Positions 27,021 to 36,652 are shown, numbered from the stretch's first letter. The stretch is DNA of 64,000 bases from Halopelagius longus (GCF_900100875.1 NZ_FNKQ01000004.1:186001-250000); one strand, 5' to 3'. The notes: generated from the letters alone by a model not told the origin. Program-made: numbers and translations.

Positions 27021-28469
27021 ATGACGGAAACCAGACGCAACTACGTGAACGGAGAGTGGGTCGAATCGGAGACGGGCGAGACGATCGACGTCGAGAATCC
27101 GGCGGACCCGAGCGTGACAGTCGCGCGGTATCAGCAGTCGAACGAATCCGACGCGGCCGACGCCGTAGACGCCGCCGCGAGCGCCCAAGACGAGTGGGCG
27201 AACACCCCCGGCCCGGAACGCGGCCGCATCCTCCGCGAGGCGGGGACCCTCCTCGCCCAACGGAAGGAGGAACTCACCGACATGCTCGTCGCCGAGGAGG
27301 GGAAGGCCCGCCCCGAGGCGGCCGGCGAGGTGCAACGCGCCATCGACATCTTCCACTACTTCTCGACGAAGGCCGCCGACCTCGGCGGCACGGTGAAGGG
27401 CGCGAGCGGACGGGGAACGAACCTCTACACCCGGAAGGAGCCCGTCGGCGTGGCCGCCCTCATCACGCCGTGGAACTACCCCATCGCCATCCCCGCGTGG
27501 AAGCTCGCACCGGCGCTCGCGGCGGGTAACACCGTCGTCCTGAAGCCCGCGTCGCTGGCACCCGGCGTCGCACTGGAACTCGCGAAAGCGCTCGACGAGG
27601 CCGGACTCCCGGACGGCGTTCTCAACGTCGTCACCGGTCCCGGCAGCGAAGTCGGTTCCGAGTTCATCGGGAACGACGCCGTCGACGCCGTCTCCTTCAC
27701 GGGGAGCGGTCAGGTCGGCGAGATGGTGTACGACCAAGCCACCGACGCCGGCAAGCGCGCCCAGACCGAACTCGGCGGGAAGAACCCGACGGTCGTCGCC
27801 AGTTCCGCGGATCCCGCGGAGGCGGCCGAAATCGTCGCCAGCGGCGGATTCGGAACCACCGGTCAGTCTTGTACCGCCTGCTCCCGCGCCATCGTCCACG
27901 AGGACGTCAAAGACGAGTTCGTCGCCGAACTCGCGGACCGCGCCGAGTCCATCGACATCGGTCCCGGAAACGAACACGAGATGGGCCCGCAGGTCAGCGC
28001 CGGCGAACGCGACTCCACCCTCGAGTACATCGAGGTGGCCGAAAACGAAGGTGCGACGCTCGTCGCCGGCGGCGGCGTCCCCGAGGGCGACGAAGTCGAG
28101 GAAGGGCACTTCGTCGAACCGACCGTCTTCACCGACGTCGACCCCGACATGCGAATCGCCCAAGAGGAGGTGTTCGGCCCCGTCGTCGCCGTCATCGAAG
28201 TGAGCGACTTCGAGGAGGGTATCGAGGTGGCCAACGGCGTCGAGTACGGCCTCTCCGCGAGCGTCGTCACCGACGACCACACCGAGGCGAACCGCTTCCT
28301 CGAGGAGGCGGAGGCGGGCGTCGTGAAGGTCAACGAGAAGACGACCGGCCTCGAACTCCACGTCCCCTTCGGCGGGTTCAAACGCTCGTCCTCGGAGACG
28401 TGGCGCGAACAGGGCGACGCCGGACTGGAGTTCTACACCATCGAGAAGACCGTCTACGACAACTACTGA
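27021..28469 (+). CDS. xacF: 2-oxoglutarate semialdehyde dehydrogenase
   Basis: Oxidises 2-oxoglutarate semialdehyde to 2-oxoglutarate, the last step of the oxidative pentose pathway. 482 residues of the aldehyde dehydrogenase family: NAD(P) site in [18 protein letters not shown] (around residues 150-170), FTGSGQVG, the general base Glu in ELGGKNP, and the nucleophile Cys in [12 protein letters not shown] (around residue 285). The C-terminal oligomerisation part has [11 protein letters not shown] and PFGGFKRSS. It is divergent from xacA and shares its promoter region. Confidence 0.9.
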   Translation: MTETRRNYVNGEWVESETGETIDVENPADPSVTVARYQQSNESDAADAVDAAASAQDEWANTPGPERGRILREAGTLLAQRKEELTDMLVAEEGKARPEAAGEVQRAIDIFHYFSTKAADLGGTVKGASGRGTNLYTRKEPVGVAALITPWNYPIAIPAWKLAPALAAGNTVVLKPASLAPGVALELAKALDEAGLPDGVLNVVTGPGSEVGSEFIGNDAVDAVSFTGSGQVGEMVYDQATDAGKRAQTELGGKNPTVVASSADPAEAAEIVASGGFGTTGQSCTACSRAIVHEDVKDEFVAELADRAESIDIGPGNEHEMGPQVSAGERDSTLEYIEVAENEGATLVAGGGVPEGDEVEEGHFVEPTVFTDVDPDMRIAQEEVFGPVVAVIEVSDFEEGIEVANGVEYGLSASVVTDDHTEANRFLEEAEAGVVKVNEKTTGLELHVPFGGFKRSSSETWREQGDAGLEFYTIEKTVYDNY

Positions 28470-28561
28470 ATCCGACCGTTCGCCGAATCCGAACCGTCGG
28501 GCGGAACGCGAGTCGGAGCGCCGTCGCGCCGTCGCGGTTCCGCGGTCCGTCCGATGTCTCT

Positions 28562-28672
28562 CGGTAGTTGCCGTCGAACTCGGCGACGTTCGTCGCGCTG
28601 AGACCGCGCGGAGAACTCGCCGTGGGGGTCCTCGCTGACGCGACTCGCGGAAGATGAGACGCGTATCGCTCT
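28562..28672 (-). pseudogene. Remnant of an IclR regulator gene (3' end), copy 1
   Basis: This stretch aligns with the last ~105 bases of the intact IclR gene at 39292 (compare 28563-28670 with 39294-39400), with shared blocks such as gagaactcgccgtgg and tcgctgacgcgactcgcgg. Small indels break the frame. On this strand it still reads RVSEDPHGEFSA against [13 protein letters not shown] in the intact gene. No N-terminal part is present. It sits between xacF and xacK. Confidence 0.8.
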
Positions 28673-28867
28673 CCTTTCGACGATAGCTGTTCTTTTTAGA
28701 CGGCTGCGGACGCGACAGCCGAGAGATATCGGCGACGGCCGTTCCGGCGTCGGTGGCGGCCGTCGCAGTGTCGGTGACGAGTCTCTATCGACGTGACGGC
28801 CGAGCGCATACGGCGCGTCCGTTCGCTCGAACGCGAACGGAGAGTAGGGGGGAAGAGCGCGACGACG

Positions 28868-30019
28868 CTACGGCGTGGCGAACCGTCCGCTGCTCTCTAC
28901 GCGGCGGTTGTGGACGGCCTCGCCGGTCGTCTGGTCGAACACGTGGACCATCTCCGGCGGAATCCTGACGACGACGGTGGAGCCCTCCTCGACCGCACGC
29001 GGTTCCTCCGTGACGGCGACCAGATCGTCCTCCGTCCGGTCGTCCGAGAACGACAGGTGGACGATGTTCTCGTTACCCATCGGTTCGACGACGGTCGCGA
29101 CCATCTCGAACTCGTGGCCGGAGTCGTCGCCGACGCGCGCCCTCGGCAGCACCTCGATGTCCTCCGGACGCACGCCGACGACGGCGTCATCGACGCCCTC
29201 GGTCGCCGCGATGATGTCGTCGTCGAGTTCGTAGTTCAGGGTGTCGCCGACGAACGTCGCCCCCGATATCCGCCCGTGCAGGAAGTTCATCGAGGGCTCC
29301 CCGATGAACTCGGCGACGAACAGGTTCGACGGCTCGTGGTACAGTTCCAGCGGTTCGCCCAACTGCTGGAGTTTGCCGTCGTTCATCACGGCGATGCGGT
29401 CGCCCATCGTCATCGCCTCCGTCTGGTCGTGCGTGACGTACACCGTCGTGACGCCAAGTTGCTCCTGTAGCTGCTGGAGTTCGGTGCGCATCTGCGCCCG
29501 GAGCTTCGCGTCCAGATTCGACAGCGGCTCGTCCATCAGGAACACTTCCGGGTCCCGTACGATGGCGCGACCGAGCGCGACACGCTGCTGTTGCCCGCCG
29601 GACAACTGACCGGGCTTTCGGTCGAGCAGGTCTACGATGCCCATCATCCCCGCAACCTCTTCGACGCGCTCGGAGATATCGGCGTCCGACATCTCCGTCG
29701 ACTCCTCCAGTCCGAAGGACATGTTGCGTTCGGCCGTCAGGTGCGGGTACAACGCGTAGGACTGGAACACCATCGCGATGTCTCGATCCTGCGTCTTGAC
29801 GTCGTTCAACACCCGGTCGCCGAGTCGAATCTCGCCGTCCGTCACCGTTTCGAGGCCGGCGATCATCCGGAGCGTGGTGGACTTCCCGCATCCGGAGGGG
29901 CCGACGAGGACGAGGAACTCGCCGTCCGCGATGTCGATCGAGACGTCTTCGACCGCGACGACCTCCGACTCGCCGTCGCCGAACACCTTCGTCACGTCGT
30001 CGAGTGCCAGTCGGGACAC
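28868..30019 (-). CDS. xacK: Xylose/arabinose ABC transporter ATPase XacK
   Basis: 383 residues. Walker A GPSGCGKST (residues ~40-48), Q-loop VFQSYALYP, signature LSGGQQQR, Walker B VFLMDEP, switch THDQTEA, then a C-terminal TOBE pair (VGVRPEDIEVLP; IPPEMVHVFD). The opening LALDDVTKVFGDGESEVVAVEDVS matches the form of Haloferax XacK. It is the last gene of the xacGHIJK operon, two bases after xacJ. It shares long nucleotide-identical blocks with xacJ (for example 29475-29569). Two different ATPases in one CUT1 operon suggest a heterodimer. Confidence 0.92.
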   Translation of the reverse strand: MSRLALDDVTKVFGDGESEVVAVEDVSIDIADGEFLVLVGPSGCGKSTTLRMIAGLETVTDGEIRLGDRVLNDVKTQDRDIAMVFQSYALYPHLTAERNMSFGLEESTEMSDADISERVEEVAGMMGIVDLLDRKPGQLSGGQQQRVALGRAIVRDPEVFLMDEPLSNLDAKLRAQMRTELQQLQEQLGVTTVYVTHDQTEAMTMGDRIAVMNDGKLQQLGEPLELYHEPSNLFVAEFIGEPSMNFLHGRISGATFVGDTLNYELDDDIIAATEGVDDAVVGVRPEDIEVLPRARVGDDSGHEFEMVATVVEPMGNENIVHLSFSDDRTEDDLVAVTEEPRAVEEGSTVVVRIPPEMVHVFDQTTGEAVHNRRVESSGRFATP

Positions 30020-30729
30020 GGTCAGACCGTCACCTCCCGTTCGGATTCGAAGCGACGGTTGTGGAGCGCTTCGCCGGTCCGCGCGTCGAACACGTGGACC
30101 GTCTCGGGGTCGATACCGACGATCACTCGCATCCCCGGTTGGGGGTCGTCGGTGCCGCCGACGACGGCTTGCAAGAGGGTCTCCGTGCCCGTCTCGTCGA
30201 CGGGGTTGAGGTAGACGATGTTCTGATTGCCGTGCGGTTCGACGACAGCCACCTCCATCAGGAACTGGTGGTCGTCGAGCGTCGCCTCGGCTCCGTCGCG
30301 GGCGGGGTGGAGTTCGACGTCCTCGGGGCGGACGCCGAGCACCACTTCGGAGGCGCCGTCGACGTGCTCTCGAATCTGCTCGTCGAACGGGTACTCGATG
30401 TGCTCGCCGCGGTAGACGCCGTCGTCGTACGTTCCCTCGAGGAAGTTCATCATCGGCTCGCCGATGAAGCCGGCGACGAACCGGTTCGCCGGGGCGTGGT
30501 ACAGTTCCAGCGGTTCGCCGACCTGCTGGAGTTCGCCGTCGTTCATCACGGCGATGCGGTCGCCCATCGTCATCGCCTCCGTCTGATTGTGCGTGACGTA
30601 CACCGTCGTGACGCCGAATCGGTTCTGGAGCCGTTGGAGTTCGGTGCGCATCTGCGCCCGGAGCTTCGCGTCCAGATTCGACAGCGGCTCGTCCATCAGG
30701 AACACTTCCGGGTCCCGTACGATGGCGCG
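29475..30729 (-). repeat. 95-base identical blocks in xacK and xacJ
   Basis: Positions 29475-29569 (xacK) and 30635-30729 (xacJ) are identical base for base as I read them, though the surrounding gene parts differ. Two further identical stretches of about 50 bases cover the Walker A region and the THxQTEA-to-ribosomal-side segment. Confidence 0.8.
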
Positions 30730-31167
30730 GCCGAGGGCGACGCGCTGTTGCTGTCCGCCCGAGAGTTCGTCGGGTTTACGGTCGAGGAGGTTCGCGATAC
30801 CGAGCATCTCTCCGATCTCTTCGACGCGCTCGTCGCGCTCCTCGGCCGTGTACCCCTCCTCCTCTTCGAGGCCGAAGCGCATGTTCTGTCGGACGGTCAT
30901 GTGCGGATACAGCGCGTAGTCCTGGAACACCATCGCGATGTCCCGGTTCTGCGGGACGCGGTAGTTCATGTGGTCGCCCGCGATGTAGATGTCGCCGGAA
31001 CTTTCGGACTCCAGCCCGGCGAGACACCGAAGCGTGGTGGACTTCCCGCATCCGGAGGGGCCGACGAGGACGAGGAACTCTCCGTCCTCGATGTCGAGGC
31101 TCAGCCCGTCGACCGCCGTCGTGCTTCCGAACCGCTTCGTCAGGTTGTCGATCTCGATTTCTCCCAT
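30022..31167 (-). CDS. xacJ: Xylose/arabinose ABC transporter ATPase XacJ
   Basis: 381 residues. Walker A GPSGCGKST, Q-loop VFQDYALYP, signature LSGGQQQR, Walker B VFLMDEP, switch THNQTEA, then TOBE (LGVRPEDVELHP; IDPETVHVFD). The stretch IAGDHMNYRVPQNRDIAMVF and the EEEEGYTAEERDERV insert match Haloferax XacJ. It lies two bases after xacI and two bases before xacK, so it is translationally tight in the operon. Confidence 0.93.
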   Translation of the reverse strand: MGEIEIDNLTKRFGSTTAVDGLSLDIEDGEFLVLVGPSGCGKSTTLRCLAGLESESSGDIYIAGDHMNYRVPQNRDIAMVFQDYALYPHMTVRQNMRFGLEEEEGYTAEERDERVEEIGEMLGIANLLDRKPDELSGGQQQRVALGRAIVRDPEVFLMDEPLSNLDAKLRAQMRTELQRLQNRFGVTTVYVTHNQTEAMTMGDRIAVMNDGELQQVGEPLELYHAPANRFVAGFIGEPMMNFLEGTYDDGVYRGEHIEYPFDEQIREHVDGASEVVLGVRPEDVELHPARDGAEATLDDHQFLMEVAVVEPHGNQNIVYLNPVDETGTETLLQAVVGGTDDPQPGMRVIVGIDPETVHVFDARTGEALHNRRFESEREVTV

Positions 31168-31169
31168 GA

Positions 31170-32102
31170 TTATCCACTCTCCGTCTGCAGACCCTTAGCG
31201 AACTGTTCGGCGAAGGCGACGTAAATGATGAGCGTCGGGATGGCGGCCAGGAACGACGCCGACATCCGAATCCCGAAGTCGATACCCGACGTCGAGGCGC
31301 CGACGGCCGGGAGGATGAGCGTGACCGGTGCCTCGGGCGTGTCCGCGCCCGTGACCAGCGTGAACGCGAAGAGGAACTCGTTGTAGATCTGGGTGAACTG
31401 GTAGATGAAGACGACGCCGAACATCGGCTTCGAGATGGGCAGGACGATGCGCCGGTATATCTTCGTGATGGACGCGCCGTCGATCTTTCCCGCCTCGACG
31501 AGCGAGTTCGGGAGGCTCTGGTAGTACGACCGGAACAGTATCGTGCAGATCGGAATCCCGTAGGCGATGTGAGTGATTATCAGCGGTACGAGGTTCGCGT
31601 GGTACCCCTGCAGGAACGGGAGCGTCTGGAACAGGGGGGTGATCATCGACGCGAGCGGGAAGATGTTGTTCCAGAACCGCGACAGCGGCACCAAGACGGC
31701 TTGGTACGGCATGAAGATGCCGATGAGGAACAGCGCCAGCATCAGGATCTGGGCGCGCCAGTCGACCATCGTGAGCCCGTAGGCGGCCATGCTCCCTAAC
31801 AGGACGCTACCGAGCGTCGCCGGGATGGCCATGAAAAGCGAGTTGAAGAACGCCCCCGAGAGCCTGTCGAACGCGAACCGGAGGTTCCCGAGCGTGAATC
31901 CCTCTCCTGTCGGCGGCACGAGCGGTATCGACCGGGCGACGGCTTCGTTCGTCTTCAGCGCCGTCATCAGGCCCGTCTCCAGCGGTGCGAGGAAGAAGCC
32001 GATGAAGAGTATCACCAGCGTATACTGGGCGATTCGACCGAGGTTCCAGTCCTCGACGAACGAGGCGACGTCGATTCCGCCGTCAGAGGTTGATTGCGAC
32101 AT
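31170..32102 (-). CDS. xacI: Xylose/arabinose ABC transporter permease XacI (MalG-like)
   Basis: 310 residues, about six spans. The EAA loop is VEAGKIDGASITKIYRRIVLP around residue 210. The start ATG at 32102 gives MSQSTSDGG with a short cytosolic lead before the first span (LVILFIGFFLAPLETGL); the frame upstream overlaps xacH and is not used. It lies two bases after xacH. A fragment similar to the region 31441-31575 of this gene occurs at 39137-39261. Confidence 0.9.
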   Translation of the reverse strand: MSQSTSDGGIDVASFVEDWNLGRIAQYTLVILFIGFFLAPLETGLMTALKTNEAVARSIPLVPPTGEGFTLGNLRFAFDRLSGAFFNSLFMAIPATLGSVLLGSMAAYGLTMVDWRAQILMLALFLIGIFMPYQAVLVPLSRFWNNIFPLASMITPLFQTLPFLQGYHANLVPLIITHIAYGIPICTILFRSYYQSLPNSLVEAGKIDGASITKIYRRIVLPISKPMFGVVFIYQFTQIYNEFLFAFTLVTGADTPEAPVTLILPAVGASTSGIDFGIRMSASFLAAIPTLIIYVAFAEQFAKGLQTESG

Positions 32103-32104
32103 GT

Positions 32105-33055
32105 TCAGAGACTCCCTTGCTTGTACTGGTAGTAGAGGTACGGTGCGATGACTCCCAGCGCCAAGAGGAGCAGGTAGGTGGCGATGGCGGCCGAGTAGGC
32201 CCACTTACCGAACTTGAACGCCTGCCGAACCATCAGCGTCGCGAGGATGTCGGTGCCGTTCGGAGGGCGGTACCGGCCCGTGAGCGCGTACAGGAACGTG
32301 AACGCCTTGAGGGCGAACACCATCAGGATGACGGCGGCGCTGACCGACGACTCCTTGAGTTGCGGGATGATGATGCGAAGGTACGTCTTGACCGTGCTCG
32401 CGCCGTCGACGCGAGCAGCCTCGAACTGGTCGTCCGGGAGCGACTGGAGTCCGGCGAGGTAGACGACCATCGTGTACCCGCTGAACTGCCAGATGAGCGC
32501 GAATATCACCGACCCGAGCGCGATGGACGGGTTTCCGATCCAGTCTATCGGCTCGAAGCCGAGCGCGGTCACGATGATGTTGAGAAGCCCGTTCTGTTGG
32601 TTGAACATCCAGAGCCACATCTGCGCCGTGACGACGAACGAGAGACTCATCGGGAGCAGATAGATGGTCTGAATCTTGTCCTTGTACCGGATGCCGTGGT
32701 CCAAAAGTACCGCCAAGAACAGACCGAGAAGCAGACAGACCGTCGTGAATACGACGAGGAGCACGAAGTTGTTCTGCGCGGCCTGCCTGAAGGCGTCGCT
32801 AGCCAACGCCTGTCGATACATCTCGAAGTCCAGAGTGCTGTAATCCGGCGGAGTCAGTCCTTTCGCGTCGGTCAGGGAGATTGAGAGGTTGAACCCGATG
32901 CCGCCGTACACGGCGATTCCCATGATGAGGAACGGAATCCCCCAGTACGGCGACGACCGGACGAAGTCGCTGTTCAGGAAGTACCTGAGCTTCCTCTCCC
33001 AGCCCACCTCCTCGGACGACGACGAGGTCGTTTCGGTCGTTTCGGTCGTACCCAT
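32105..33055 (-). CDS. xacH: Xylose/arabinose ABC transporter permease XacH (MalF-like)
   Basis: 316 residues with about six spans (first: WGIPFLIMGIAVYGGIGFNL). The EAA loop is FEAARVDGASTVKTYLRIIIP near residue 220. The N-terminus has a run of Thr/Glu/Ser (TETTETTSSSSEE) before the first span. It follows the binding-protein gene xacG by 53 bases and pairs with XacI to form the channel. Confidence 0.9.
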   Translation of the reverse strand: MGTTETTETTSSSSEEVGWERKLRYFLNSDFVRSSPYWGIPFLIMGIAVYGGIGFNLSISLTDAKGLTPPDYSTLDFEMYRQALASDAFRQAAQNNFVLLVVFTTVCLLLGLFLAVLLDHGIRYKDKIQTIYLLPMSLSFVVTAQMWLWMFNQQNGLLNIIVTALGFEPIDWIGNPSIALGSVIFALIWQFSGYTMVVYLAGLQSLPDDQFEAARVDGASTVKTYLRIIIPQLKESSVSAAVILMVFALKAFTFLYALTGRYRPPNGTDILATLMVRQAFKFGKWAYSAAIATYLLLLALGVIAPYLYYQYKQGSL

Positions 33056-33108
33056 CGGTAAGAGTGTTCAGGTCCGTCGTAATAAATTGTGTTGTTAGTG
33101 TGATTACG

Positions 33109-34443
33109 CTATCCCGAGACGGCTTTGAGGAGCGCATCCGCGGCCGCGTTGACGTCGTACGGACCCATCATGTGTTCGCTCATCGCCGTCTTGCAGTTAC
33201 CCATCTGCTCCGGCGGGACTGCCAGTCCGTGCGCGATGGTCGGCGGGTACTTCTCCGAACTGGTGAGGTCCTTGTACGTCATGGCGATGAAGTCGCTCAG
33301 TTCGCTCGGGTCGATGTCGGTTCGAAGCGGAACCGAACCTTTCAGGTTGTTGAAGGCTATCTGCGCCTTCTTCGTGCCGACGAACTTCTCCCACGCGATG
33401 GTCTCCTCCTTGGAGGGGTTGTTCATCGGCGCGACGATGGAGTCGAGGTGGTAGCAGTACACGCCCTCCGTGCCCGGGAACGGAATCCACCCCCAATGCT
33501 CCTGATAGTTGAACGAATCGTTCGAGCGGAACTGCCCCGCCAGCCAGTTGCCTTGGTGCATGCAGGCGACTTCGCCGTTTATCATCTTCCCGCCCACGTC
33601 GGTGAAACTGACCGAGGAAGCGTCCGAGGTGATGTAGTTCTGCTGGATATCCTTGACCGTCTTCAGCGCTTCGACGATCTTCTGTTTGTCTCCGTTCCCC
33701 TCGATGAACTTCGTGTACGCGTCGACGCCGGACTGGCTCATGAGGACCTGCGCCCAGAGTTGGAGCACTGTCCACGGCGCCTTCATCGCCTGACCCATCG
33801 GCGTCACGTCCGTCTCCTCCTGAATCGTCTTGAGCGCCGACAGCAACGCGTCCATCGAGTCGAGGCTCTTCGGGTCGACGCCGGCGTCCTCGAACACCTT
33901 GATGTTGTAGAACAGGTTGTTCATCCGGTGGGACCCCAGCGGGACGGTGGGCATCTTGTCGTTGAAGGTGCAGAGTTCGACGGCTCGGTCCTGCATCACG
34001 TCCTTGTACCCCTCGGCCTCCCAGACGTCCTTCTCGAGGTCCATGAGGTGACCCCGATAGCGCTCTAAGTTGTTCCCCGGCCAGTTGGCGAAGGAACTCA
34101 TCGGGTTGTTGTTCACCATCCGGCGGAGGATGGTCGCGTTCAGATTGACGTTCGCGCTCGCCCCGACGGCCTGAAAGTTCGTCTCCATGTCGGGGTACTC
34201 CTCGTTGAACGCCTCGATGAGGGCGCTCACCGCGGCTTCGCCGTCGCCGCCGGACCAGCCGTGGAGCACTTCGAGCGTCTCGTTCCACTCTCCGCTGCCG
34301 CCGCCGCCGCTTCCGTTCGTCGTGCCGCCTTCTCCCCCGCCGTTCCCGCCGGCACAGCCCGCCAACCCGGCGGCGAGTCCGGTGCCGAGCGCGGCTATAT
34401 ACGTCCGTCTGTCCGTTTCGGGACCTGCGTCATGTTTAACCAT
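33109..34443 (-). CDS. xacG: Xylose/arabinose-binding lipoprotein XacG
   Basis: 444 residues. The N-terminus has RRTYIAALG followed by a hydrophobic stretch and lipobox LAGC (around residue 30), so it is a Tat-type lipoprotein anchored outside the membrane. A Gly-rich linker (GGNGGGEGG) follows. The mature part is a family-1 solute-binding fold (EVLHGWSGGDGEAAVSALIEAF, the pattern of the glucose/xylose binders). It is the first gene of xacGHIJK. A TATA-like tttaatatc lies about 30 bases before the start. Confidence 0.88.
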   Translation of the reverse strand: MVKHDAGPETDRRTYIAALGTGLAAGLAGCAGGNGGGEGGTTNGSGGGGSGEWNETLEVLHGWSGGDGEAAVSALIEAFNEEYPDMETNFQAVGASANVNLNATILRRMVNNNPMSSFANWPGNNLERYRGHLMDLEKDVWEAEGYKDVMQDRAVELCTFNDKMPTVPLGSHRMNNLFYNIKVFEDAGVDPKSLDSMDALLSALKTIQEETDVTPMGQAMKAPWTVLQLWAQVLMSQSGVDAYTKFIEGNGDKQKIVEALKTVKDIQQNYITSDASSVSFTDVGGKMINGEVACMHQGNWLAGQFRSNDSFNYQEHWGWIPFPGTEGVYCYHLDSIVAPMNNPSKEETIAWEKFVGTKKAQIAFNNLKGSVPLRTDIDPSELSDFIAMTYKDLTSSEKYPPTIAHGLAVPPEQMGNCKTAMSEHMMGPYDVNAAADALLKAVSG

Positions 34444-34592
34444 GTACTACCGCCTGTTAGTTGAGAGATATTAAACCCACCGAAAGAAGTAATTGTTTAT
34501 TCAAATAAGAAGGTGTAATTAATGGGGAGAGCGGCCGTGCCCATCGGCACTTCTCTCCGTGACTCGGCGGGCGGCCCGGCGACGCTGCGCCC

Positions 34593-36161
34593 TCACCACG
34601 GCCGGCCGTCGTCCGCGGGCTGGACGGTCTTCACGAAGTCGAACGACCACCGCTGGTTGGCGTCGCCGGTCCAGTCGTACTGGACGACGTCGGCGCCGTC
34701 CTCCGTCGAGGCGTTCAGCACGTCCGCCACCTTTCCCGAGTTGACGTTCCGGAGTCTGTACGTGCCGTCGCCGTTCTCCACAATCTCCCACTTCTGCGAG
34801 GGACCCGTCCACCACCCCCACTGCTGGAGGCTCGCGCCGTTCGCCGTCGACCCGTCCGTCACGTCGAGCGCGCGGTTGCTGTTCTGGTTGACGATGCGGT
34901 ACTCGCCGCCGCCGACGTACTCGACCCACCAGCGCTGGCAGGCGCATCCGCTGTTCGACCACTGCCGGACGTTGTCTCCGTCGGCCGTCCCCGCGTCGGC
35001 GACCTCCAGCAGTTTCCCGCTGTTTTCGTTCGCGATTCGGTAGATGCCGTCGTCGAGGACGCCGGTGTCGTTCGCGTTCGGCTCCACCGACTGGAGGCTC
35101 GGCGTCTTGTCGCCGGCGATGAGAGGCCAGTCGTCCTCGGTCCACTCGACCCTGTCGAGGAAGAACTGCCGCGCGGGGACGTCGTCGACGTACTCCTGAT
35201 CGTTGCGGTCGTAGGCGTGGTAGACGAACCAGTCCCGGCCGTTATCGTCGGTCGCGATGTCGCCGTGACCCGGCGCGGCGAAGCGACTGTTGGCCGTGAG
35301 TTGTGCGACGCCGGCGTTGTTCGCGTCGTAGTTCAGCATGTCGGTCCCGGAGGGGTCGGTGTAGGGGCCGAAGAGACTCTGTGACCGCCCGACCTCTACT
35401 TCGTAGGTGCTGCTGTACCCGTCGCAGCACGTCCCGGTCGCGACGAACAGATACCAGTACCCGTTCCGCCGGAAGACGCAGGTCCCCTCGTACGCTTGGC
35501 CGGCAACCTGCTGGAGCGTCGACGGCTTCCAGTCCTGCAGGTCGGCGGTGAGTTCCGTCACGTAGATGCCCTGAAAACTCCCCCAGAACAGGTACGGCGT
35601 GCCGTCGTGTTCGACGAAGTAGCCGTCGATGCTACCTCCGCCCTCGTGATCGTTGTCGCCGAGTATCTGTCCGTAGTCCGTGAACGGACCGTCGGGCGTG
35701 TCCGACTTGGCGAGGCCGATGCCGAACTCGCCGCTCTCCCACGGCCGCGGCGACAGCGAGTAGAACATGACCCACTCGCCGTCGTAATAGTGGATGTCCG
35801 GCGCCCAGATGGACCCGTACGTCCACCCCGGTCGCGAATCGAACGCCTCCCCGACGTACGTCCACTCGTGGAGGTTGTCCGACCGGAGTATCGGTATCAG
35901 AAGCTCCTCGGAGTCGTTGCTCCCGTCGCTCCGGTCCATGTTCGTCCCGTACGCCCACCACGTACCGCTGTCGTCGCGATGGATGGTCGGATCCGGGAAG
36001 TGCGGCCCGTACAGTTCGTTGTGATAGTGCGTCGATCCGTCCGTCGTCGCCGAAACCGTCTCGCTGGCGCGCCCGGCCGCGGCCGTGCCTGCGATACCGG
36101 TGCCGATAACTTTCAGAACGCTGCGCCTATCGAACCGTCGCTTGCCATGACTGTCTGTCAT
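34593..36161 (-). CDS. Exported GH43 arabinanase-type glycosidase with ricin-type lectin domain
   Basis: 522 residues. A twin-arginine signal (FDRRSVLKVIGTG) marks export, with no lipobox. Residues ~35-340 form the GH43 five-bladed propeller: catalytic Asp in FPDPTI, the pKa-modulating Asp in GSIDGYF, acid Glu in YEGTCVF, and SIWAPDIHYYDG. From about residue 365 a beta-trefoil carries three repeats, each opening YRI/YRL-NxNSG and ending QRW, QKW or QRW, typical of carbohydrate-binding ricin domains (CBM13). It would attack arabinan or arabinoxylan outside the cell. In-frame starts exist at 36179 (GTG), 36170 and 36161. A TATA-like ttatgtattt at about 36183-36192 favours 36161. It is the only clearly secreted glycosidase here. 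Confidence 0.9.
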   Translation of the reverse strand: MTDSHGKRRFDRRSVLKVIGTGIAGTAAAGRASETVSATTDGSTHYHNELYGPHFPDPTIHRDDSGTWWAYGTNMDRSDGSNDSEELLIPILRSDNLHEWTYVGEAFDSRPGWTYGSIWAPDIHYYDGEWVMFYSLSPRPWESGEFGIGLAKSDTPDGPFTDYGQILGDNDHEGGGSIDGYFVEHDGTPYLFWGSFQGIYVTELTADLQDWKPSTLQQVAGQAYEGTCVFRRNGYWYLFVATGTCCDGYSSTYEVEVGRSQSLFGPYTDPSGTDMLNYDANNAGVAQLTANSRFAAPGHGDIATDDNGRDWFVYHAYDRNDQEYVDDVPARQFFLDRVEWTEDDWPLIAGDKTPSLQSVEPNANDTGVLDDGIYRIANENSGKLLEVADAGTADGDNVRQWSNSGCACQRWWVEYVGGGEYRIVNQNSNRALDVTDGSTANGASLQQWGWWTGPSQKWEIVENGDGTYRLRNVNSGKVADVLNASTEDGADVVQYDWTGDANQRWSFDFVKTVQPADDGRPW

Positions 36162-36215
36162 GCGTCCCATTACCGTCACGCCAAATACATAATGTTTTTT
36201 GAGATAGAAATGGTC

Positions 36216-36227
36216 TCGAAGCTTCGA
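36216..36227. promoter_or_regulatory. Palindrome upstream of the GH43 promoter
   Basis: TCGAAGCTTCGA is a perfect 12-base palindrome, about 25 bases upstream of the TATA-like element of GH43. It could be an activator or repressor site. Confidence 0.3.
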
Positions 36228-36534
36228 CAGAAAGGAGAGCAGAGCGAATTTACAACCGTCACGCCCGCGACGGTGTCCACTTCCGGATGGTAGGTTGCCG
36301 GTCCAGTCGGCCGATGATGGCGGTGCTGTCGGCCGTCAAGAGGCCAACACGCCAGTCATCTTCCCAGAATTGATGTTCGAAATCAGATACCTCCCCGAGG
36401 CACCCCTCGCGTCCGTCGCCAGTGAGGAGAACGTCGTCCCGAAAACGCCTTCTCTCGTCGCCGACCGCGTCTTGAACCGACCGCGATTGGAGCGTCCGAA
36501 GTGTGGGGACTTTGGATCAGTCGGTGTTCCCTCT

Positions 36535-36551
36535 GTTCTCTAGTACAGAAC
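36535..36551. promoter_or_regulatory. Inverted repeat GTTCT-N7-AGAAC, copy 2
   Basis: Arms GTTCT and AGAAC are separated by 7 bases, as at 11578-11596. The promoter region of the IclR gene carries a related half-site, ttctgttctacaaaac, near 40083. Confidence 0.25.
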
Positions 36552-36652
36552 GAACTCGGGCAGTAGGAACGGCGTTCGTTACGGACGTAGGTTCGTAACG
36601 GCCTTTGAGGCGGACGAGTCAGTGGTCCGACAGACGGTCCGGACGAGGGGTA

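Larger units (their letters stand above)
36162..36652. other. Non-coding stretch upstream of GH43
   Basis: It holds the GH43 promoter, the palindrome at 36216-36227, a small inverted repeat (ACCGTC...GACGGT at 36255-36274) and the GTTCT-N7-AGAAC repeat at 36535-36551. No gene is seen. The base composition is mixed. Confidence 0.5.
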
